In this document: positions 14,501 to 26,300 of the stretch, piece after piece
How the letters are laid out: every line of letters begins with the position of its first letter
Position numbering within the stretch: the first letter of the stretch is position 1
Assembly: GCA_036345935.2 (NCBI GenBank)
Contig: JADWOT020000009.1
Span: forward strand, 9,195,381 to 9,259,380
Direction of reading: 5' to 3'
Length of the DNA: 64,000 bases
Source: Taenia hydatigena
Lineage: Eukaryota; Platyhelminthes; Cestoda; Cyclophyllidea; Taeniidae
Position numbers and translations under genes: made by a program
The notes under the pieces: generated by a model
Seen by the model: the letters and a program-made list of their open reading frames with translations, nothing else
The model's database searches: none
Told to the model about the DNA's origin: nothing

Positions 14501-17500
14501 CGCGCGATCAGTCTTCGCAAACGCAGCCGGAGGAAGAAGAGAGAGCTAGCCGCTGGCCATGCAAATACGCACACACACACACCCACACAGACGCGCGAAT
14601 CAGACTTCCGGGATCAGAGGTAACAATTGTGCGCACCCTAAATTTCAGTTCACATCGGCGGATTGCATTACGCCCGCGATCAATGGTTGCCTTGGCTATG
14701 CTCGCGAGCGAATAGAGGGATCGCGTTCACACTCACCAGGGAGGCGAAGTCCGTTAGAACGTAAACTGAGGAACTCTTGCCAAGTTTCTTCCACCTTTCA
14801 GATAAATGCCATTCGCATTAACACAGCAGGCTACTGCGGCACAGGGACTCGGTGTCGGGAGGTGTGACAATTATGCATACCAAACAATAACTTATCATGT
14901 CCCTTTAACTAGACATGCTATAAAAGTATGGCAAGAGTCTGATTAGCACCGGCACAAGTTGACTCCCCATAGATTTCTATATTCGACATCAAAATAGCTT
15001 CTACAACGCCTGGGGGACTTTTAGAACGCTTAAAATGCATCAGTACAGAATTTGGATTCATTTAATGCTTTTGGTTGCACGGAACAAAGTGAACAGGAAA
15101 AGGCAGATCCTTGCAGAATATTTCACAACTCGACACCAATAGGGCGAATTCGAAAACATAAATCACACGATTGTAGAAATCTCGCAGATAGCTCCACCCA
15201 TTCGAAAGTTACTACGCAGTAATTTCAATAAAATTGCAATAGCAAAAAACCAACTAAAACTGTCTGCGTGTGACCGTTTAGAATTGTTTCCTACTCTCAG
15301 CACTAACTAAAAAAACGTTTGGTGAACAGCACGATTCTTTCGCAAAAAGGTTTTTCAAATAAAGATGCCGGAAATTTCGCAAACACAGGATATTTCAGAC
15401 AGACTGAAAGGTAATCAAGCCTATGTCTAGGGCTCTTAAATGTCTGGCAGGAGGACAAAGGGGTAGCAGAAGTCGCTGCCTCGTGGGCTAAATTGTGGCA
15501 TTCAAAAGGACCCCTACCACAGTCACAACACTTTCCTGTCTCCCTAAACTAGATGCCAGATATCGTTCAAAATCGCGAGTATGAAAGCGAAATATCGCGA
15601 AAACCATAATTCTGACAAAAAAAACTTAATTACATAACAGGCACTGCGGTTGAGTGAATTCTCCACGTTTAATATGAAAGTAACACTTTAGCAAAATTGG
15701 CAACCATTATCATCGATATTGGGGTTAAGAGAAAGTGTGTTAACATGTAAACCCAAATAAATTGGGTCCGAAGTTCAGTTACTGCTTGATTCGAGAGAAT
15801 GCAATACCAAAGTAAAGAACGCACCTGCATCAGAAGGAGGCCAACAATGAATCCGGAGCCCTGGCAGTAGCCGACTTCGCGGTCGTGCAGGGAGTACGCC
15901 TTCATCACATTGAAGAGACTCTGTTGACCAGCGCTCTCCTAAAAGAACCAGGCAAGTTAACTTATTGGTAGAATAAGCCAGTGCGTTTGTGAATTGCAAC
16001 GATGAATGTGAAGTAATAAAAATATGTGAGTGAAAATAAAACCAAAGCAGCGTACTAGCGAGTCATTTCACGTACAGGAAAAAAGAATTACCTGTGTGAT
16101 CCTTTCATGTTAATGAGATTTGGTTTCTCTCAAGCAATACTGAGGTTTAAGTACTAAGCGCTGACTACAGAACGTGATCCAATATTCCATTTAAAGGTGG
16201 TTCAGTAAGATGTCATAAACAGTGAGAGTTTGCGCTGAGGTATAATAACATCCATTATTTAATCCACTGAGGAGGAAATCAAGGGTGATGAGGAAATAAA
16301 GCAAATGTAGGAACATGGAGAGAGCAAAACCAGGCAACGAAGAGAGCAGATGCATCAAGGTAGATCAGAGATCCTTGTGCGGCAAATATGATCACGCAAC
16401 GAGTAGCTCAAACGCTGAACCATCGCAGCCTTACTAAATGCGTATTTTAGATATTTATCTCTCAATGTCAAATCGAAGTTCGCGTGTTCGGATAGCCGGC
16501 AACTATGCAGAGTAAATACATTTTGGCGTGACTTGTCAGCTGGATAGATGGAAGAGAGCTGCACAACTTGAGGTGATCGACGACAATAACACTGATAGTT
16601 GCCGAAAATGAAGCCCGTGGAATTTGGATTAAAACCATGAGAAATAGGTTAACCCAAGGCCAAATAAATTTATCTGAGGTGAAGGAGACCAATATTCACA
16701 TGTAGAAGACCATACAAGCACATACGCTTCTCCAAACAATTTTGTCATTAATTTTAAAATGATCACACGAATATAATTTAAGAAAAAGTGCCAATAGGAT
16801 GCCATTTTTGCTTTTTCCAAAGTAAACAATTCCAGCACTGTATTTCAAGAGTCATGTGGAACTGAGCACACAAGTGCAAGAGTTCTTCAATTCACGTCAT
16901 CCACCCACCCAACGAAAAATCGAGCAATCTTTACACTTTAAATAGCCTTAAAATAAAGTTGTAATTTATGACCTCCCCTTTGGAGGCAGTCAGAGTGCCA
17001 GGGGATTTTACGATTCCGCATTAAAACTAAAAAAGGGCATTCAGAAACCCATATAAACTGAAACCTCTTAGAATAAAATGCATATTCAAAAGTATTTCAA
17101 TACTTTGTCTTTAAAGAAGTCGTGCTTTGGATAGGTCCGTGATATATCCCGAGCGATGGCGCGTTCGAACGGCGAGACATCGCGGAGGTATTTGTGATAG
17201 GTTTGCTTCAGAGGTGAACCGTAAGCCCCGGTGCAAAGTTGCCATATTATCGACCGAAACTGGTCAGGAATCCCCACACGAATCAAGTCCTAAAAAAAGC
17301 GATCTTGTTTGTGTTCAAAGAGATTAAGTGGAATTATCGAGGCTGCAATAAATTCGCTGAGCATCCAACAAAGAGATGAACTGGTTACGGAATAACCATA
17401 CTCATTTCCAGAATCGCCTTCCGAATTCCCCAGTTAAAACGAGTTTAATATGCAGTTTTTTATGAATCATACATACATAAACTATACATACAGTAAGAAT

Positions 17501-18159
17501 AATCAAAGTAAACTCAGAAAATGAGCTTGTAACAAAAGATAACTGCTATACACCATATAAGATAAGAGTGCATGCATGAGAAGAACGTACAGCAGTGAAT
17601 GCCTTCTTCTTGGAATATTGTTCCCAGTTGTTGATAACGTTACTCCATTGTTGGCAAAGTGATATCGTTGATGGAGGAGGTGCGTTCGAGCCAGTGTATA
17701 TGAAACTGGGAAAGGCGTTGGAAAATGACGGCCACCGACTATGTTTCTTCTCAGAACAGACAGACAGATTGCTGTTACTCCCACCTTCGCCATTCACTGG
17801 AAGATAAACACTGGTCCATGAGAATAAAATTCGAAACATTCAGTAAGTAAATCAGACACGTCAGAAATGAATCCCCAAAACAAGTTTCCAATTTTTTAAG
17901 AACATGCGGTAACACATCGCGAAGAATCAGACGTACGATAACTGCCATCAGAAAGGGAGGAAATCAAACTCGTTTTCGAGGAGGCGCGGTTGAGTTTACT
18001 CGATGAGGAACAAGAGGTAACAGCTTTCGAATCTGCACGCAAATTCCTGAGCGAATAAAAATAGTTGAAACCATACCTATTTAACTCCTCTAATTTTTGA
18101 GCCAAATCATCCTCGGTTTCGCCCACAACCGACCCGATGTCGACAGCATCGGCAGTCAT
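2539..18159 (-). CDS. EVI5: EVI5-like TBC-domain Rab GTPase-activating protein, 15 exons
   Basis: Exons in transcript order: 18159-18077, 18046-17937, 17796-17591, 17289-17104, 15938-15825, 14116-13847, 10365-10276, 10012-9915, 8045-7985, 7532-7479, 6923-about 6561, 4240-3980, 3883-3509, 3351-3184, 2913-2539. Phases are consistent throughout and the product is about 930 residues (human EVI5 about 810). The TBC domain covers about residues 134-386. The Arg-finger motif [10 protein letters not shown] (Arg about 184) and the Gln-finger motif YCQG (Gln about 221) are both present, so GAP activity is expected; EVI5 is linked to Rab11, recycling traffic and cytokinesis. From about 386 to the end a heptad-rich coiled coil tracks human EVI5 ([40 protein letters not shown]). 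The start at 18159 fits the family, but an upstream non-coding or trans-spliced exon is possible. The 3' edge of the exon near 6561 is uncertain. Confidence 0.93.
6546..6923 (-). CDS. EVI5: EVI5 exon 11: coiled-coil start plus Ser/Pro-rich stretch, possible alternative last exon
   Basis: The acceptor (CAACAAG before GACAAC) is in phase with the exon ending at 7479. The first 40 residues ([13 protein letters not shown], then [13 protein letters not shown]) continue the EVI5 coiled coil. A Ser-, Pro- and Gln-rich stretch follows, ending at an in-frame TGA (6546-6548). To join the next exon (4240) a phase-0 donor is needed. Candidates are CAG before GTTGTC (exon end 6561) and AAG before GTGCCA (exon end 6588). 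If none is used, a short TBC-only isoform would end here. Confidence 0.7.
   Translation of the reverse strand, partial: DNTYLAKQLVDCNVERAELSEEVSRLRGCIARWQTMQEEASLRTPTACSPPQATTAAVTVENGDSKLSDSSSSTSLSSSFSPCYEIESLSAPSLPALPPPLPQQQRRQQGVKVPSISNVDQVVNV
7912..7935. repeat. (GA)n microsatellite in an EVI5 intron
   Basis: About twelve GA units, about 50 nt beyond the 3' end of the EVI5 exon at 7985-8045, inside the downstream intron. Confidence 0.9.
12200..12275 (-). repeat. Dispersed repeat copy, internally deleted
   Basis: Shares the segments GAGCCATGCCAGTAGCTG and AGTCTCGGGGCACC with the roughly 120-bp dispersed family, but the TATTCTGCCC segment between them is missing. It lies in a large EVI5 intron (10366-13846). 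Confidence 0.45.
14568..14589. repeat. (CA)n microsatellite in an EVI5 intron
   Basis: A run of AC dinucleotides with one interruption, inside the EVI5 intron between exons at 14116 and 15825. Confidence 0.85.
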
Positions 18160-20361
18160 TCTTCAAAAATGCTGACTCGCGGATGAGAAGGTCATTGATT
18201 TTCTAGGCCGACTCACGAGTGGCTGAGATTAAGGCAAGTGTCATCATTTAAGACCCAATAAAGATATAGAACACTAAATATTAGTCTTTTACTTTTACCT
18301 CATCAACACTTTAAGCAACTCATAAATGATAAATATTTTATTAAAATTTGTATGGTAAAGTGCATTTTGTATGATTCTATGTAATCTTGGAAGTCCTTGA
18401 GGAACCTCAACATTTGGGATTATTATAACATTTATTCAGATGCGAAATCGCCAAAAGGCAATCAACGTCGACATTTCAAATTAAGAGTTTACCTATATTT
18501 AGTATTTCTTAGCTGTTTTAAGTTATTTTGGTTGGATACGAAGACGTCCATGCCTAGAAATACGACTTTTATCTCAAAACAATGTGTATTTTATGCCTAT
18601 TTTGGGCTTACGATTTGATCCTTTGAGCATGGCATCCCATTTTGGCTGTGCGCCCTTCTATTTCTGCCTTCACACTCCTAAGAGAAGCAAATTAATAGGA
18701 GTAGAACATCCTTTTCCTGATAAATATTGCTAATGCTTACGGATTGTCTAGGGTTTGTTTCCTCTTTAGGAGTCCATGCCGTCCTTATACTTACGAGGTC
18801 CTGACATGCTGACCATCCTCACCTAACAGGTGCATTCACTCAGCTGCCTGGACTGATCAATCTGAAGCTGAGTTATCAGGTTCAGTGTTTAGGAAAGCAG
18901 TAATGTTCACAGTAATCAATCCATGTACATAGTGGTAATACATCACATTATTGTATCCTTTAGCTACTTTAGTGCTTTAATCTTAACGGATTGAAACAAT
19001 ACTCTGTAGCATGACGTTAGAGATGTCTATGGCTTTTCATCTCTCCTGTACGTTTGAGTTATTAGCTTCCCACACTACTTGAACTTATCGAATCAATGTC
19101 ATTTTAGTTTGAGAGGGATTCGAGGCGCTGCACACTCTCATTCACGATCAGTATCAGACGCAAAATCCTTACCGTTTTATTATGCATACCGAAATGGTTT
19201 CGATGTACCAACTGCTTCCTTATAGTCTTAAAAACATGCTGCCAATTCTATCGCATTCATATAGGGTATGCATTTTAGCGCAAAAGTGTTTTAGATTCGT
19301 CTGGTTGAAAGACAATTCATGTCTGCTCATGTATTTGAAGTTAAACAACATCACAACTGACTCGTTTCATTAGGGCATTTTTAGCTCATGCATGTTTATT
19401 GGTGACCTACGAATGCGCTTCGTGTCTTCGCTGAAGTTGTAATAGGCCAAAATAATGTGAGAGGTATTACACCATTGGCATACGGAGAGGCCGAAAGCCA
19501 CTTGCATAGCCAAAAGCCCATGTTGCAGACTGAAAATACAACAAGGCATCAGCTTGCTTCATACGCTTCAATGTCAAGCTTCTCCTGTCCTAAACTTATC
19601 GACTAGATGATTGGGCTCGATCGTTCCGTTGATCATTCAAATTAATTTTGCATAAAATTATACCAAGCATATGACATTACCTCTGCAAAAGTTTCTTAAG
19701 CACGCAGATAAAGGCTATCGATATTCAGATTTAGGGATATCATTTGTGAGGAAGTGTAGCGGTTATCGAGAACTGGCTTAGAATTAGCAGAGATGGTGTA
19801 GTGCTTTGTATGTTGAAACTACCAGTTTCGGTGAAGGTCACAGAGGTGGCCGTATTGCTCTAGCTGCGTAGGCTGGCCTCCAGGCCATGCCAGCAGCTTA
19901 TTTCCCTCTGCCAGTTAAATATACGTATTCTACCCTAGTATTGTCTTCTTTTGCCTTCGAGGGAGCCTCGGGACGCTACAGATGGGGCTGCTATACCAGT
20001 TTTTAAGTTGGTCAGCGCACCAACTCGCACAACCTTGATGCTGCATAAGCATTCCTTCAACCACTCACCACCTCGATCACACATAGGTCGAATGTAAAAC
20101 ACCAGGAATAAAAATCCTTGTAGTTTTAATAATATTCGACACCAGAATCACGATTACAAGCCATGTTCGTAAATGCTTGAGTCAGACATTTGATTGTGAT
20201 GATGTAGCAATATAGACTAACCACGTAGGAGGAGAGTAACATAATCTTTTAAACCGGGGACAAGCCCATAATCTAGATGACAACGAGTAATTATAGGTAA
20301 AAGTGCTAGATGATCGTAAACGGAGAGGATGAAAGCAATAGAGTAAGGAGTGAGTACGGTT
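18160..20361. other. Intergenic gap between EVI5 and MTSS1
   Basis: About 2.2 kb between two genes on the same strand. It must hold the EVI5 promoter and the MTSS1 3' UTR. It contains one copy of the dispersed repeat (19836-19982). I see no coding exon; the open frames here are short and composition-driven. Confidence 0.5.
19836..19982 (-). repeat. Dispersed repeat copy A
   Basis: Closely matches, in reverse complement, the copy at 49617-49760. Shared landmarks are GGTCACAGAGGTGGCC, GGCCTCCAGGCCATGCCAGC, TATTCTACCCTAGTATTG and GAGCCTCGGGACGCTAC. The similarity extends about 40 bp upstream (ACCAGTTTCGGTGAAGG). It is intergenic. Confidence 0.75.
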
Positions 20362-23300
20362 CTAGCGAACATCTAGCATGTCGGGAGAGGGAGGAGCAGG
20401 AAGGTTAAATTCTCCTGATTCTTTCCGAGTGTGGTTGTCAGTGCCAGATGGATGCTTCAGTGATGCTGCTGCACTGGAGGAGCTCAGTTGTTGTAGTTGT
20501 CCGGACAGTTGGGTAAGCAAGGAGGCCGCAGTGGAGGAGATTTGAGCGGCCTGGTTGTCAAAATCCACTACCGAATCTAAAATTGAATTGCTACTTATAA
20601 GAATAAGTAACATGGCACGACGAATGGTTTTCTCCAAGAACTTTAGGACGCAAATTTGCTTCTTAATCCTGTTTAAAAAGTGTTATGGATGCATATGTTT
20701 AAGAAACGCATATTCAGAAGCGATAAAGCCATCCGCACGGTGTGGCTTATTCGAAAAGGCTAAAAAGCATGTCAGCAGTAGGTTGATCCCATCAGGAAAA
20801 GCCACAGGGCACATCGCATAGAGATAAAAACATGAGAAATTCCTTATCTGAAAAGTTGCCGTCCTCAAATTGGATCCCAAACGAAGTCAAGCTTTGACAT
20901 AATCCAAGGTAACAAACAGAAATATCAACTAAAACAATGTTCCAATTTAATGCAAACAACCAAAAAACAGCAATATGAAAATTTGCAGAAACGAATATTA
21001 TTGCAGTAGACAAAAAAGATGTATAGGTCAAATAGTGAGAATTAAATAGAATGATTCAAAACACGAAGAGTGAGAGGGAAATTAGTCACTCCCTAGAGAT
21101 GAAAACCGTTTTTCGCATTTGCAAGTACGTCACTTCCGAGTTTTAGCCAACTGAATACACAATCGATCCGGAGAAAATACAATTCAAATGTTGTTTGCAA
21201 ATGCCTCAAGATTTATTTTATGTGCAGCTCCCAGGCGCTGAGGAATGGGGAAGAGATGCTTAAACTCAGTCACAGAGGGTAGGGTGGAGTTGCATAAATG
21301 CCTGCTTCGCAGTTGGTAAGGCGGAGAAAAGGTACGACCGCATTATTTGTGCGCTATTCAAACCGAATCTGGTAAAGATAGCTGCCTCACATTAAGTATT
21401 TTACTTGACTCGTGTTCGTTGAGAGAAAGGGAAGGTTGATGGCAATAAGTAGATCAAAGGCGGGGAGAAGTTAGTACAGGCAAATTCGCAGTAAAACCCG
21501 GCGGAGAGTCATGCAATATCTCCAGTGGCAGCTCTTTGCAATCTTACACACGCAGCGTCCAGTTTTCCGTTTGGACAGTAAAATGCATTTCCGGTGCTCA
21601 GTGAGAAAAGGTAAGACAAACTAATATTCCCAAGTCTTTTGTAACGCTGATTTAGAAAACACTTGAAAGACAGGGAGTTTAATTAGAGGGCAATGCAATC
21701 CTTAATGTTTTCCTTAAATTAACGAAATCGCGCTAATAAAATGGACCAGGATTTATTCAAATGTGGGGAAAACCATTTATTTATGTGGTACTAAAACAGC
21801 ACAACTGGCCAAGATACTATCCGATCTCCCTTCAAGCGTTGTCTTTTATTTCCCTCCGATCCTTGTACTGCATAAAAAGGGGGTCAAATTTCGCGACTCT
21901 TGCCCACGGGAAGTGGATCTGATGAGAGAGAACAAAATACCCAAAAATCTATTTAGCTCGCCCCTCCGTTGTTACCGACTACGAATTAGGCTGAGTGGTT
22001 TGTCACGGATGGCCTTCACTGGGTGGAAACAGAGTAGTTATGGGTAGTGAAAAGCACTTACTGATGTTATGGCGCGCGGATCCAGACTGAAGTTCCCAGT
22101 TAGCGGAGTGTTCGAGGGTTGGCAGGTATTGAGTGGAGAGGAGATCTACTGGTGCCCCACCGGTCTGACAAGAAAACAAAAGATAATGAATCAGTTATAT
22201 CCAACCGATTTCCATGACGAGCACAGATATCAAGACACTTCAAGTGGGCTCTGAGCACACAGATGACGCCCCCAAGTCTATCCCAAGAGGAAAATCAGAG
22301 GGGTCGAAGTTCCCAAGCAGACTGCTAGATGAATTCTATGCCTCTCATTTGAACGCTTTAAAAATTGGGGCAAGTTAGTTCACTTTTTTAGCAGTCCCAT
22401 CCCATATGTCAGGCATCAGAGATCAAAACCACAGACACTAATTTTAAAGGTACGACGACCTGCTGTCTGTCTAATTCCAACTATTACGAAACCAAAAGTA
22501 TGTTCAAGTTGGAACAACGTGGATCTAAACAGGTTAAATAACCTTATAAATAGTTTAGGGAGGACGTTCAAGCGCGGTCGGTGGAGTATCACCACCAAAT
22601 CTAGGAGATGGACCTACTGTTGGAGGAGACAGCGGTAGAGCTTAATAATACCCTATTAGTCGCATGTTACTCAACTTCTCACCAAGAACAAGCTATATCT
22701 TAGGAAGCTAGATTCATTAAAAGACGATACGCCTCAAGAACACAAGACAAAAGGTAACCCGCTAACTTCAAGATCACCGATTCCAGTAGTACGCGCAAGA
22801 GAAGCACAGAAACTGGAACTGCGAGAGCGGCTGCGATGCGAGGCAGTGCTATGGCTCCCGTCGGGAGACTTGGAGGTCCTCAGCAAACCTACCGGAATGC
22901 CTGTGGAGTGGTTGAGGGAGGTCTGGGGACGAGGTTGGGGCTGAGAGGGAGGCTCGGTACCGCTTCTGCCTGAGCGCGAGGTCACTGAACTCGTCGCACT
23001 AGAACCTACAACAATCAGTTTGTACTCGTGAATGTAATTTTTTAGCTCTTCACCGTTAAACACCTGGCAGTCCAAGCGAACAAATGTCTTTAAAAAGATT
23101 CGTTAGCAGAGCGCCTAGATTACGGGTTATGTCGGGTTAGATCCACAGACAGTATTACCGGAGCCCTAAACGAACAAAGTGAAGGCCAGATCGTAGGAAA
23201 TTGCAAAAGCGCGCGTAGTAATGTGCATGATTGGATAATTAAAAAGTGCAAAGCCAGATCCCTGATTGTAATTATCAACAAGCAGTGTTGTCAGGGTAAA

Positions 23301-26300
23301 ACTAATAGTCTAACTCGCGGTTTCAGTAATGGGCCACTGGGGAGCTCCACCAATATATCTCCGCCGGGTGAGCTGGTGGCCGAGCCAAGCTGGTGGCCCT
23401 AAGTTCCATTGTAGGCCAGTAAAACACATTCTGTCCGGGTATTTTGTTTTTTTTTTTTTCATCTTCAGGGATATCTCGGCATGCTGCACCCATCTTGCTG
23501 TACTCACGATCCTCCGTTATGGAAGCAACGCAATTTTTGAGCCAATAACTAATAAAATTGCCGAATCTTGCATTGATTCCTTAAATAAAGGAAATAAAGA
23601 ACAAGAACTTGCTTCCGATTTAAGAACTGAGTTCTGTATAAACACCTTGCGTCGGTGGCACCCGATCTCACATTACCGTAACCATGGGGGCATGTCCACA
23701 CGAAAACCTGTCATTTCGATGTGGATGCGATGGAAAAGATCTGGAAAGAGATTACGATTTTTCGGGGTTGATTGGATGATGCTATCAAAATTATGCAAAA
23801 CAATCTGCTGCCTCTGTTTACCCCTCTTCGCTAGGGAGAGTAGAGGATGTTTTACCAATTTACAACATGAAGATAATCCTTTATATGTTAGTGACTCCGA
23901 TCAAAAGTTGCCACACTACCCCAAAACCGAATCGGGGCATTGCAGTGCTTCCAATGGAAGTGGCACTAGCAATCACTTGTGGACGAGCACCTGCGGCTTA
24001 AGCGAAAACACTGAGGCTTTGGAGGATCTCTTGGCCTAGTCTATCTTCCAACCAGAACAGGCCTAAATTGAGGCGAACAAAGCCAATCGAGACTTGATTG
24101 AAGGGATTGTGTCTACTGGATGAGGTGCTCTTTCACGAGTGACAAAATACACTAGATCTCAACTTTCCCTGATGTTCGTTTTGACGCGACTCTTCAAAGT
24201 GTCAAAACAACTGTACTCAAATGCTTAACTCACCCATAGTGTTGAGCAGGACCGAGATAAAGCAAATTTGCGAAAGTAAATTAAATGTGTTTGTGCTGTG
24301 GATTTACAACATGGGAAATAAATGCATGAACTTACAAATTGCCGCGTTGCTAAAAGAAGTAAAGAGCTTATAGATCAGTCAAATAATCCTCTCATACCTA
24401 ATCCGTTTTAAAAGCCATGAACAAAATCACACACCATGAGGCATTCATGCAAGTTGGTTTTGTTTCCGCTATAAAACGTGGGTAGACAAGAAGGAACATT
24501 TATCTTTACCCAAACTCTCTATGGCTTTTGACAATAATAGAAATTAGGCTTTAAGCAATTTCCAGATCCCCACCTAGAGTTCCGACAAGCTTGGTCCCAC
24601 TCACGGGCGTAAGCAATACCGTCCAAATGTATCATTAAGAACCAAATTCTGGACGAGTTCGCTCAACCGTAACCTAGGTGCGGCAAGAGGTAACGCACCA
24701 ATTTTGAGAAACCAGGAGGATTGTACATCAAAGCACTACACCCATTGGTCTTAAACGGATGGAAGGCTTATCAACTTGTCATGTTTTAGGGTTGTCAACT
24801 CAATGAAACCCATCACCTGAACTTGGAAACGATCTTGTTGTCTGGCCGAGGCGACACGGAACGCGTTAAATAAGTCATGAGGCAGGAAAAAATCTGTCCG
24901 AAAGTGCATGTTAGCCCTCAAGACTTGTTCTCCTCGCTTCGCTAACAGCTTTATACCCTTAAAGCCATCCAAAATTACCTTGAGGGCGTACTTTTTGGAG
25001 GAGAGAGAAAATCGGTGCATTGCACTGTTTGCTACAGAGTTGCCTTAGACTATCTGCGGTCGCTATGTCCACCGTTCCTCCGCAATGATGTGCTAAATCC
25101 TGGTTCAAATGCCCCAACATGGCATTCGTGCATAGAGGGATCCTTTGAAACGCACAACATTGATGGATATCAGGGTAGAGGTACAAAAAGGTTATGGTTA
25201 AAGCCAAATAAGACTATTCAGCTGTTGGTGCCAGAGGAAAGCTTGAGAACGCCATACGTAGCCATCTACTACACGACCAAGTGGTCATGGTGTACGTCAT
25301 TTTAGTTTCAAATTTAATGTAGAGCAAAGAGTAAGGAACGAAGTACACAAAGACAACCCATTAAACACTCTCGAACTTAAAAACAACTATCTTTAAGCAG
25401 TTTTTCGAAACAATGATTGCGCCAACCAGCAGTTCGAAGGGAATGCGAAAAAAGAAGTGCTTGAAGCAGTGCTGTCGAAGACGATTGTGATTAATTGCTT
25501 CTGTGAATCAAAAAAGAACAAGCGTGCAGAACCAAACAAATCATATCTTAATACATCGAAATATAGCATAATATGTTAAATTTGAAAGCGCAGGCGTACA
25601 GATGGGTGGTGGTTAAGAACCATCCGACTGTAAGCTGAAGGCGCAGGCGTGGGTTGTAGTAGGAAAAGCTGTGACAAACATTACGAAAGAGGGGAATGAA
25701 ATGAGACCACGTGAACACGCAAATGCATCACAGAAAGTCCGGGCCAAACTAAGGCGCCCTGGATTTGGAGATTCGCCTAAGGGAGGAGGTTCGGAAGGGT
25801 ACAGGAGGGGGAAGAGAGGACTTTCCTGCAAGAGAGGAAACGGAGCGCGTGTTTTTGATAAGACTCCTAATAGGCGCTTCAGAGCCCGCACGGAATCTCG
25901 GCTTGGGCGGGGCGGGTGGAGGGGGCAAAATAAAGCTTCTCTCCACCCTCCCTGCCCCCACCTCCGTAAAGTCGATAAAGGATTGGTTGTGATAAAAGGA
26001 GGGCTGAGAGAACACCGAGTCCTCAGCATGGGTCATTGAACACGAGGTAAGGGTGGAGAAATTGCTATTTGAACTGGCGTATTTAGGTGAGCTCAAGCGT
26101 GGAGTGTGGTGGTTGTTTAGAGAATGCAGTTCTATCAGCCCGAGACCAGGCAGTGTGGAAGCAAATTAATTCCAAGGAGCATTAGAGTACCGAGGTGCAA
26201 AAATGGGGTAGACAGGCGGGTGGGTGGGTGGAAGGATTAAGAGATGGGTGAAGAAGGCAAAAAGAACACATCCATAATTAACTCGCATAAATTTGCATAA

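Noticed and set aside
25060..25135. tRNA-like B-box (GGTTCAAATGC)
   Set aside because: No matching A-box and no cloverleaf could be folded by eye around it.
25671..26039. 122-codon + strand basic protein
   Set aside because: Arg/Gly-rich composition is the mirror of the proline-rich frame on the - strand; no domain and no splice context.
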